Origin: Nothophaeocryptopus gaeumannii
Taxonomy: Eukaryota; Ascomycota; Dothideomycetes; Mycosphaerellales; Mycosphaerellaceae
Assembly (NCBI GenBank): GCA_031771865.1
Contig: JASISA010000042.1
Span: 2,287,501 to 2,351,500, forward strand
DNA length: 64,000 nucleotides
Direction of reading: 5' to 3'
Shown: positions 1 to 8,450 of the stretch, piece by piece
Layout: every line of letters starts with the position of its first letter
Position numbering within the stretch: position 1 is the first letter of the stretch
Program-made: the position numbers and the translations under genes
Notes under the pieces: generated by a model
Told to the model about the DNA's origin: nothing
Databases searched by the model: none
The model's input: the letters and a program-made list of their open reading frames with translations, nothing else

Positions 1-9
1 TCGAACGCA

Positions 10-759
10 ATGGCCGACGTGCTCCCAGTCATCGTAGGGCAGAAAGACAAGCAATGCAACACTACTGGCGATATTCCTTTCAATCGCTTAAAGAGGTTTG
101 ATCCTGATATCTCCGTGCCGAATCCGGACAGGTACTATGGAGCAAGGCCGGCGCAGATCGACGTCCGTGTGCGCCGTGACCTCAACGAGTACATTATCCC
201 ATCCAACCGCACCAGCCTGCCAGCAGCGCCCAATTTCTTTCTCGAGGGGAAAAGCGCATCCGGGAGGCCGGATGTGGCCCAACGACAAGCCATGTACGAT
301 GGCGCGGTTGGGGCACGGGGTATTCTGCATCTGCAGAACTACAGCAATGCCATACCAGTGCATGATGGCAACGCATATACAATGGCGGCTAGCTATTGTG
401 ACGGCCAGCTGAAGATCTATGCTACCCATCCAACAGAGTCTACAGCGGGAGAGACGGAGTATTATATGACCCAGTTGCGGGCTTATGCAATGACGGACAC
501 CGTGGACAGTTTCCGCAGTGGAGCTGCAGCATATCGCAATGCCAGAGAGTGGACCCAGCAACAGCGAAACGACTTCATTGCCAATGCAAACGCTGCTGTC
601 CTGAGAATGTCTGCTGAGAGGGTGTCGGTCAGCCGAACTGAGAGCAATGCCGAGGCTTCATCTGTTGCAGCTGGAGGGTCTTTCAGTTCGGAGACGTCTG
701 CAGACGAGCTCGCGCTTGACATCACTGCGAAGCGACGAAGACCAGCAGCATCACAATAA
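10..759 (+). CDS. DUF7924-like fungal protein, probably 5'-partial
   Basis: Reads 249 residues from the first Met, but the frame is open to the window edge, so earlier coding sequence may lie outside. The pattern matches a large ascomycete family of unknown function that I place with DUF7924: an NPDRYYGARP block, then IIPS, APNFFLEGK, and a QAMYDGAVGARG block followed by a MTQLRAYAMTDT segment. The family is thought to have a PD-(D/E)XK-nuclease-like fold; that is family knowledge, and no catalytic claim is made here. The last 44 residues (from about nt 628) are low-complexity ending SADELALD then a basic KRRRPA tail, plausibly a nuclear localisation signal. The same tail ends the recombinase at 5639-8100. 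Family assignment is from memory of the motif pattern. Confidence 0.7.
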   Translation: MADVLPVIVGQKDKQCNTTGDIPFNRLKRFDPDISVPNPDRYYGARPAQIDVRVRRDLNEYIIPSNRTSLPAAPNFFLEGKSASGRPDVAQRQAMYDGAVGARGILHLQNYSNAIPVHDGNAYTMAASYCDGQLKIYATHPTESTAGETEYYMTQLRAYAMTDTVDSFRSGAAAYRNAREWTQQQRNDFIANANAAVLRMSAERVSVSRTESNAEASSVAAGGSFSSETSADELALDITAKRRRPAASQ

Positions 760-1021
760 GTCGGCGGAGCAGTGTTATCTTCATATTCGTAGTTCTAGCT
801 TTATGTGAAATGAGTAAGTTACGGACGGGGACGATGGTGTTCAGTTACGTGAATAAGGTCCGCCGAACACGCATTTGGTTGCTATTTTCGCAACTGGGGG
901 GAGGGAAACAACATCAACATAGCGAGTACCGCAATTCTTGGAATCCAGTCGTACTGCAGTGCGCTACATCCACCTCTGAAGGTTGTGCGAAGCTGTGAAA
1001 TCAGACGCATCGCCCGCACGC
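760..1021. other. Intergenic, nothing recognised
   Basis: Short spacer after the DUF7924-like stop codon. No gene-like frame, repeat or RNA gene was seen. Confidence 0.5.
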
Positions 1022-1348
1022 CTACTGCTTACGGCGGAAACATGGCCTCCGGGGGTTACCTAGGCCACAGAACACCGAGAGCACGCCCTGCAACTCATGA
1101 AGCACCTGCTTGAAACATGCAGCTGTATCTATCGCACTGGAGCCATGCTGTACCGGTGGAAGCGTGATGATGATCATTCCAGGGCACACTGCTCCTCTGC
1201 TTGGCACCGAGCGCGACCGCGGAGAGATATGTGTCTCGATGAGCCTTTGCGCACTCGCAAGTCGATAAGTTCCCGTTGGGATGGTCTGCGTTGCCACAAC
1301 GCCAACGCCCTTGCCGGGCACGTCTTCGATGCGAAAGCTGGGAGTCAT
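1022..1348 (-). pseudogene. SET-domain gene fragment
   Basis: The first 28 residues of this frame contain FRIEDVPGKGVGVVATQTIPTG, which resembles the opening strand of fungal SET-domain proteins (the 'GKGLVAT..IPKGT' motif at the start of the methyltransferase fold). After that the frame no longer resembles SET. No NHS/C or GEEL-type catalytic motif and no post-SET cysteines were found, so at most the N-terminal edge of a SET gene survives. It could also be chance similarity. It lies between the DUF7924-like gene and the APH kinase in a stretch of otherwise degraded sequence. Confidence 0.35.
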
Positions 1349-1596
1349 TGCGTCCGGGTGTGGTCTGGAAGGTCTGAAAGCGAAGCACGAAGGTCAAGAT
1401 TGCGATGGGGATTGGCAAACAATTGAATGGCGACGGTATACGAACCTTCGCTCGCGACGTTCTCAGTATTGAAATATCGGGTCCTGGACGGTCGGGTTGA
1501 AATTAGCAAGCAGTATGAAGACCTTGCACGGAAGTGGTATTGTACTCTTTTCAGCGAACTTCACGGCTTCGATGCCCGATATGGAAAGCCGAAAGG

Positions 1597-1794
1597 TTAA
1601 AATGATAGAGGGCTTAGCACCGGAGAAGGTTCTGCGTCTGTGAGGTTCTGCTCAGATACGGTCGTTGGGAAGTCTGCGCATAATAAGGGGACGATGATGA
1701 AATGTGGTGCGGCAGGATAGTCTCCATTATAAAAGAACTCAGCGAAACGCGCGAAGGTCGCCGCATTATACCATGGGAGCATGCATAAGCGCAT
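1597..1794 (-). pseudogene. BTB/POZ-domain fragment
   Basis: A 65-residue frame contains TFARFAEFFYNGDYPAA, which matches the segment of fungal BTB/POZ proteins running from helix A3 into B3 ('..TF.RF..F.YTGDY..P'). The N-terminal BTB strands (the 'SDLTI.CG...F.VHK..L' block) are not visible upstream in any frame, so this looks like a relic or a single exon of a decayed gene. Two further BTB remnants lie on the same strand near 20.1 kb and 62.7 kb. Confidence 0.4.
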
Positions 1795-1926
1795 GAAGAG
1801 ATCGCGGTGTCATGGCATGTCGCGATTTTTCGGTATGTCATCCTCGCATGTGTATGTCCTTGCCTTGTCTTGTAATGCGAAATTCAAGAGTTCCTGCCCC
1901 GGCTAATTGATTGAAACACTGTTCAA

Positions 1927-2337
1927 TTAAAGGGTAGGCATGCGGCCTCGTACAGCAGCATGAATTATGATGCTCGAGTGACCCATAGGACGCGAGACAT
2001 TTGCATCCAGTACTCTGTACTCCTTCCAGGTAACCGAAAGTCTCAAATTGGCAAAGAAGCTGTTCATGAGTCGTATGACATCACCCATCGCTGGGTTATT
2101 GTTGAAGATGCCGGTCACAACGAAGGTCTGCGTAGAAGAAAATCTGACGCGATGCGTTTGGTAAAGTCGTGCAACTTCAAGAAGTAGGCTTCGTGCATTT
2201 CGAAGTCCCCGTGTGTGGATCACTGGCAAGCGACTCTTGTTGTTCCTGGTGTTATCGGAGCAATATGGGCTAGAATTCCAGCTTGAGGTGAGACAACGAG
2301 TTCCAGTACACCCATTTAGGTCACCAGTCGTCCGCAC
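1927..2337 (-). CDS. Hypothetical protein, uncertain
   Basis: An open frame of 136 residues that I do not recognise. The stretch RNARSLLLEVARLYQTHRVRF vaguely recalls the start of fungal 2EXR/F-box-like proteins ('..LL.V.R.IY.E....FYS'), but the resemblance is weak. No membrane segment or signal peptide is apparent. It lies just downstream of the APH kinase on the same strand, so part of it may be 3' untranslated sequence. Confidence 0.2.
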   Translation of the reverse strand: MRTTGDLNGCTGTRCLTSSWNSSPYCSDNTRNNKSRLPVIHTRGLRNARSLLLEVARLYQTHRVRFSSTQTFVVTGIFNNNPAMGDVIRLMNSFFANLRLSVTWKEYRVLDANVSRPMGHSSIIIHAAVRGRMPTL

Positions 2338-2354
2338 GTGTGGTTTCCGTTACC

Positions 2355-3843
2355 TCAGATCTTGTATTCAATGCCTGGAACCTCCTCTTCGCCAGCAATT
2401 ATTCGCGCCTCCCACTCCTTTGTCGCAACCAGGAGTGAATTGTAACGCTCCAAGTCCCGTGTCTTGGATTGAACGAATTTCTCTATGTCATCTTCGGGTA
2501 TCATTTGGACAAGCTCATCAAAGTCCGTCACCGCTGCTCGAAGTTTTTGGAATGGCATAAGTGTAGGGCCGTTGAAGCTATCCCGCAAGATGTGATAGAA
2601 CCACATCGAGCCGTCTTGTTGGCGTCGTCGCAGGAGACTTGAAGGTCGCTTCCCTTTGGAAATGCGCTTTCCTAAAATGGCTTCTTCCTGTTCCTGAACC
2701 ATCTTGAGATAAATTTCGAAGTAGTTGTTGTATCTCGTCAGCTTTCTCTCCATCTCACCAGTCCATGCGTTGGGGGCTTCAAAAACTAGCCAACGGGGTG
2801 GAGACCAGAATAGCTCCTCAGGTCCTGCGTATGACCACTCCCAGTCGTGCACAAGAACGATCTGAAGTTCTTCTGCATTGTTGACAATCATATTAGCAGG
2901 TCCAAAATCATCACAGATCATCTTGAATGGGCCATGATCGGTTTCAGGCGATACAAATCGAGAGACAAGAGTCTTCATCACATTCCAGTAGATGTACTTG
3001 TTCCTCGCATCCTGTTCGTCGTCTACCGAGTTAGGTTGTGCTCTGAGATGTTGTAGGTCTTGGTCGGCCAAATAAGTGAAATAGTCGGAAGTGGATGAAA
3101 AGGTCGTGGTTGGTGGGCCTAGAGCAACGTTCGCGAATTAGCCACAATTTCAACAAGCATGGGTTGAAATGATAGTACGTACAGAGTGTGTTGATTCCCC
3201 CAACTTGAAGGATATCGTGTGCCTTCAACGTGAGAGGCCTGGACTGTATCGATGCTGCATAATTGTCATCCAGGACCGGGGACTCTATGGACATATTTCC
3301 GATGCGGGCGAAGTCAAGCTTCGAGAGTTCCAATACGATGCGGGCAACTTGTCTCAAGAGCGTCTTGATAATCTCATCGCTTACATCGTGCCGCATGAGA
3401 CTATCAGTAGAATCTTGCAGCATTTGTCCCAAACTCACTCCCTCCACATAGATTGTCATGATGAATGGTCCGATGCCAAGTTTGTTGTCTGCAGCTCGAC
3501 CCCAGGCCTTGATCTCGGGAACAGGAATGGTGGTCTGGTTTCGAACAACATTTATCGTCGCCACTTCAGCTTCGACCTTTTCGTCGGCCAGTATGACTTT
3601 GCCGCCTCGTGGAAAACGAACCATCCAGGTTTCGTCATTCGTGAAACGCACAGTGCATCCAACGTTGAAGGACCCACGAGCGTCGTCCTGGACGCGATTG
3701 TGGACGAGGGAGCATTGTAATTTGTTCGGATGGAATGTTGAAACCCAGGTCGTCAATTCCTCTTCCCGTTTACGCATGTAAATAGCGAGCCACGTCGCAT
3801 GCTTGACTTTACGTTCGATCTCGACGCACTCGTCCCAGTCCAT
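2355..3843 (-). CDS. APH-type (aminoglycoside phosphotransferase fold) kinase, two exons
   Basis: Two overlapping open frames join through a 64-bp intron at 3119-3182 (donor GTACGT, acceptor CTCTAG), giving exons 3843-3183 and 3118-2355 and a protein of 474 residues. The N lobe shows FNVGCTVRFTND...WMVRFPRG, the nucleotide-binding start of fungal APH proteins. The Brenner-type catalytic loop is CDDFGPANMI (Asp about 291, Asn about 296). The metal-binding DW is in HDWEWSYAGP (Asp about 312), followed by the family-typical SPPRWL. The fold phosphorylates small molecules or proteins, and substrates of the fungal expansion are unknown. All catalytic residues are present and no lesion is seen, in contrast to the dead APH gene near 19 kb. 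If the region left of 8.45 kb is one mobile element, this gene would be cargo (inference). Confidence 0.85.
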
Positions 3844-4319
3844 AATTGCAAAAGTGGAGGTGAAGGTAATCGAGACAAACGTTGGATTTGCGCGGCTTTT
3901 GTATCTTGCAGTAGTTCTATAATAAGACTTGGCGTAGTGGGGTACTTCCCCTTCGGTGTATCCTCAGTAGACGCGTGCAAAAATTGATGTACCCTCAATA
4001 ATGAATTGATTTGTGAAGACTTTGAGAACGCAACCGAGTCACACGGTAAAATGAACGGTCCTTCGCGATATATGCAAGAGATCTGCATTGGTGCAGACAG
4101 TTGATTTGTGCAAAACCTTAATGTTGCAATAAGCTAAATCACAACGGCGAAGAATCAGGGTCACCAACTCTTTAAAAGGACGGCTCAACTCACATCGCCT
4201 TCCCACAAGCTTACTGTCGAGAAGTTTGAGTGAAGCTAAGATCGGGGTTAGTCTCGGTCAGGAGTCTCTAGAACTGTAGCATACCGTGTGTGACAATGGA
4301 AGAATCATTATCTTCGTCA
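3844..4319. other. Intergenic, upstream of APH kinase
   Basis: Promoter-side sequence of the minus-strand kinase. I saw no convincing gene, repeat or RNA gene. Confidence 0.4.
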
Positions 4320-4523
4320 CTAGCGCCCCTTCCTTTTCTCCTGAGAGGATTTTCCTGCTGCCTGCAACATTTGCATCGCTATCGCATCTTCGCTCAATTT
4401 CTTGGTAACCGCGGCTTTGGCTTCTCGGTCGCGTTGCTCTTGCTCTTTCACTTTCTGCGCATCATTTTGAGTGTTGTCGGGTATGGTGACTGAAGAGTTG
4501 GACGGAGGTGATTCGAGAATGGG
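4320..4523 (-). pseudogene. Coding-like charged fragment without a start codon near its beginning
   Basis: A 67-codon open stretch between two stops on the minus strand has strongly protein-like composition: a highly charged helical run rich in K, E, Q, D and R, ending AGKSSQEKRKGR. The only Met codons are near its end, so it could be a terminal exon or a relic. I do not recognise the family. It lies between the APH kinase and the recombinase. Confidence 0.25.
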
Positions 4524-5638
4524 TCAAAAGAAGGTGAAGGTTTGACTCTAACTTAGACAACAGAGGGGAGCGGAAGCATCGGCTATAAATATGTGTTGTT
4601 CAGCTCACCACTAACTTAGGCTTAATCACCTGTTCTTTGATGACCTACGCAAGCGCCAATCCATTTGAATGTCTCCCATGCGCTTTGCCGCACTCGCTCA
4701 CATTCCAGCCTAGATGAACATTGAAGCTATCGCAGCGAACAGGCGACAAGGTACGTCCGAGATAAGCAGACCTCAATCAGGAAATTGATTCCTCGATCGC
4801 AAGCAACAACTACCCCATACCTGCATCGCCGTCCTTGTTGAGTGTCAAATACGGCCAAATGATCGTGTGGCGTATCACAACAAGCGGTCTTCATCTCAGA
4901 CAACCGGTTCAAGACCCTTAGAGGTGTAGAGTTGGTCGACTCACCGGTCCAGTATTGTAAACTATGCTCTGTCGAGCGCCTTTTTGGCCTACATGCAGTT
5001 TCATGGCACGAACTCCAATCGGCTGTTGGCAGCCATGCTGTGCGGCTGTGATACTTTCGTGTTGGAGCAGATGAGCGAAAGGCATGTCGTAACACGCAGG
5101 CTGGAGCCCAAGATCGCTAAGCGTTGTTAATCGCGCAACATGCAACACTGCACAGGGCGGACGGCTGCCCCAGATTACCGATAAACATTTTCGCGCTCGG
5201 GTAGAAACATTCTCAATAGAAGAACCCTGCTTCCCCTGCTTTATCACATGGCATGTGATGTATATCGCTACATTACTTCTAGGCCCTTATGGGCAGACTG
5301 CTGTAGGGAGCGGACACCACTCACGAACGTCATCACAAGCGCTTTCTCGACTGGCTCGATTGCCTGGCATGGTGGCAGCGTCAACGCGAGCGGCTCAGGC
5401 TGCGTGGGGCGGTGCAGTGTCTATCGAACGCTGCTGCCTGCTGAGGTTGGGCAGGCTTGCTTGTAGAAAGCGTGGACTCTTCGTGACTTTCTTCTCTCTG
5501 ATCAACATCTTCCTCCACCGCATACAAGATACACAGGACATTCATATTCGCAATAATGAGCGAATGAGCCGGAATTTTAATCTTCCGCGCCGCATTGAAT
5601 CCATACTGCGTTTGAAGCAGACTTCGCAGCTGAGCACA
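4524..5638. other. Gene-free stretch downstream of recombinase
   Basis: About 1.1 kb between the recombinase stop codon and the fragment at 4.3 kb. Open frames here are short and overlap one another on both strands without family resemblance. Nothing supportable was seen. Confidence 0.4.
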
Positions 5639-8100
5639 TCATTGTGATGGTGCTGGTCTTCGCCGCTTCGCAGTATTCCCATGGTCAAGCGCAAGCTCGT
5701 CTGCAGATGTCTCCGAGCTGAAAGATCCTTCCGCTGCAGTAGACGGAGCTTCGGAAAAGCTTTCAGTTTGGCTGATCCGTAGATGGTCCGCATGCTTGAG
5801 CCATTCATCGCGGCATTTTGGATGTGGACACTTGATTTGCTGCTTCGGATCGTGATATTGCAAGTGCTGCCGGAAAACATGCCTCTTCAAGCCGTCCCGA
5901 TCGCGGAACTGTTTAGTACGCTTGTCCAGGGAAAGACCCTTATTACCTATGCAGAAGATGCACTGCGTAGCCAGGCACCGCGTTGGGAATGGGTCCTGTA
6001 GGACCTTGTCCTGGACATCACTGGTCGTGCGCGGCTGTGCTTCGTACGAGGGCACAGAGCAAGTTGTCTTTCTGCGACAGATTTTGCTTTCCGCGCCTTC
6101 CCGCCGCTTACACAGGGTGCTTACCGCGTCGATAGCTTCAATTCTTCGCTTCTGGTCGTCTGCTGCTTCGGGCGGCGCGAAGGTGAGCAACGCTGCAAGG
6201 ACCCGCCGGCGTTCGCTGCTCAGTGCACTCTCTGCTTTGACCGATGTTACTCGCTCTGACGCCTGTGGTCCATTGTCCCTCAATTGGCTCAGGATATCTG
6301 AGACGGGCTGCTCGTCCCGGTACCTAGTCTTGATCTGTCTCAAGGCGGCCTTGTGCGCTGATCTCTTCGCTCGCAGATATTCGCACTGTGCTTGTTCGTA
6401 CGCCTTATACGCTGGCGTACCTTTCGCCCGTGTAATCGTCGTATGACGGGCACGTGCGCGCTTCGCTGCGCGATCGCGGACCCTCCTCAAGACAACCTCT
6501 GGATGTTGGCTGACCTGCAACAGTTGCTGATCGTTGAGTGAACGCGGTCGGTTGGGGTCGATCGAGCGGCTCATTCCACTTGCGGCTCGTATAATCGCTG
6601 TCTGTGGCGCGAGGCCCCGGTAAGCCGCCTGTGTGTCTTGCGTGATATACCGCGAGAGGTAGTTATGCTGAAAGACGGCTGATGAGGAGTGCTGTAGAAT
6701 CAGATTACGCTGCGAGTCGCTGATGTGGCCTACAGAGAGTTAGCAGCATGCTCGACTTTCGTAATCCCTGCTTTCAACTAGGACATACTGCTGCTGTCCA
6801 AAGCCTCGCCATGTCCCCGGCGGAAGCAGTATGGCTTCACGGGCATCTCGAAGTTCGTAATCGTGCCGAGCTGCTTCAGTTTTTCCCGCAGCCAGTTCTC
6901 CGTCACCGCTTCATGCGACATTGTAAGGCCGTGGACCGTACGCATCGTCCTTCGAAATAGCGGCAGCTCAGCTTTGGACTGGTCAATAGGTATGCGAAGC
7001 TCGCGTTTGCCTGGCGGAATCCGCAGCTGGAACAACTCCTCGGGCCCAAGGCCGGGCACCGCAAAGGCCCCATCAGCAAACAACAGACCGAGAAGCATCG
7101 TCTGAGGGCAGAGGAGGAGACAGGATTCCGAGGGAATATCGGGTACGGGAAACGTGTTCCTGGCAAACTTGTTAGTGATGTCCTTGATGCAATCACGTCC
7201 AAGTTGCGAGGCTTACGCATCTTTACCGCCGAGGTAACGCTTGGTGTGCTCGAAAGTGAAGTCGATGACGAGCCTTGGTCGGTCTCCTCCCTCAAGATCT
7301 GGAAGTAAAGCAATCTTCAGGTTCTTGTATTGAAGTCGGCGGAGGGCTCCTGGACGGTTTCCAGTGATACCGGCCAGCTGGATCATGAGTGCCAGCTGCG
7401 CCCGGAGATACTCGTGCTGCAACTCCACCTCCGGAGAGACCCAAAGCGTTTTGAGCAGCTCAAACTCATCCTCTGCTCGCATGATCGGCTTATCCTCTTT
7501 CGCGGTGGATAGCCCGAACTCCTCCGCCAGGTTCTGTCGTGCCTACGAAACGGTCAACAATAGTACCGGCACGGCGTGCCACGAATGCTCGCGACAAGGG
7601 GTCCCTACCCCACACATCTCGACCTGGACCGCAGGATCCACACTATAACAGCCCGTCTCCAGCTGACGGACCAGGGTCAGCGTGTTCCAGTAGGTCTGGA
7701 GAGTCTTCGCCTTGCGAATTCGTCCGCTTCGCTCGCGCAGCATCCAATGGAAGAAGTTGTATAGATCTTCGATCTGGAAAGTGCGAAGCGTTTCCGTAGG
7801 CTCTTTCCCATGCGTGTTACAATAGCTATTCGTCTCCCTGAGCATGTGCAACGGGAAAAGTACAGAGTAAAAGGTGCATGCTACTCACCTGTCCCATAGC
7901 CTTTTGACTAATGCCTGCAGCTCTCTGCTCTTCGGGGCATATATCTTCTTGGTACGCTCGGGATCATAGTGATCCTCGGTGTGGCTAGGCCTAGGACTAG
8001 CTGTCTTTCTAGAAGGCGTCACGATGGCACAGATGCCATTCGGCACAGTGCGCTCGTCGTCCGTGGATGGTGCATAGAGGTCGTCGCCGCCGGCGGGCAT
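5639..8100 (-). CDS. DUF3435 tyrosine recombinase (Starship-captain superfamily) with C2H2 fingers, five exons
   Basis: Exons 8100-7889, 7837-7609, 7542-7217, 7159-6789 and 6729-5639 are separated by introns of 51, 66, 57 and 59 bp with GTGAGT, GTAGGG, GTAAGC and GTATGT donors. All frames join to give 742 residues with no lesion. The catalytic fold reads TGNRPGALRRL (Arg about 210), then CFRRGHGEALD (about 367-377) and SDSQRNLILQHSSSAVFQHNYLSR, with the predicted nucleophile Tyr about 403. This is the DUF3435 pattern of the fungal tyrosine recombinases that move Starship elements. The C-terminal part has a Cys/His region (CIFC about 636, RHVFRQH, then CPHPKC and HADH), as in many ascomycete 'FluG domain' homologues. 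Residues about 698-742 are a tail shared with the DUF7924-like gene at 10-759. The start is the first Met of the exon 1 frame. Recombinase activity is inferred from the motifs. Confidence 0.9.
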
Positions 8101-8450
8101 CGTGCTTGCTAGTGGGACCGTGTTTCGTCGGCCGAGCTCGAGCGCACGGCAAGGGAAAGTGAATGCAGACCGGCGGCGAATGGACGGTCGCGGATGCTGA
8201 GTCGATGGAGGGGGCGACAGGCCGTCTTGAATGGCGCGCTCTGATCGCCATCGTGGCAGCCGGCGAGACGCTGCGACAGGCTGCGACAGGCTGTGCCGTG
8301 CGGAAGGGTGCGCGGGCGCGAGAGTGCAGCTGAGACGCGTCGAGGAGCGGGCGGAACCGTGGACTAGACCTAAACGGGCGAGGCAATCAGGCCGGAATGC
8401 GCCCTAATTTGCACGCATTGGCGTCCCGGATCGGGCGCAGTTCTGCCTTT
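8101..8450. other. GC-rich captain leader and putative element end
   Basis: About 350 bp of GC-rich sequence lie between the recombinase start codon and the TA-rich LINE. It contains three copies of GCGACAGGC (8214-8222, 8273-8281, 8283-8291), two of them inside a perfect 10-bp tandem duplication at 8271-8290. In known Starships the captain is the first gene at the 5' end and reads inward, so the element's 5' end would be expected here. No target-site duplication can be tested, because the other end is outside the window. Confidence 0.45.

Noticed and set aside
5922..6446. 174-codon plus-strand frame across the captain last exon
   Set aside because: Antisense shadow of the DUF3435 coding sequence, with no family resemblance.
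8009..8386. 125-codon minus-strand frame overlapping the captain start
   Set aside because: It is in a different frame from the recombinase, rich in Arg/Pro from GC-rich leader DNA, and resembles no protein. Read as leader sequence.
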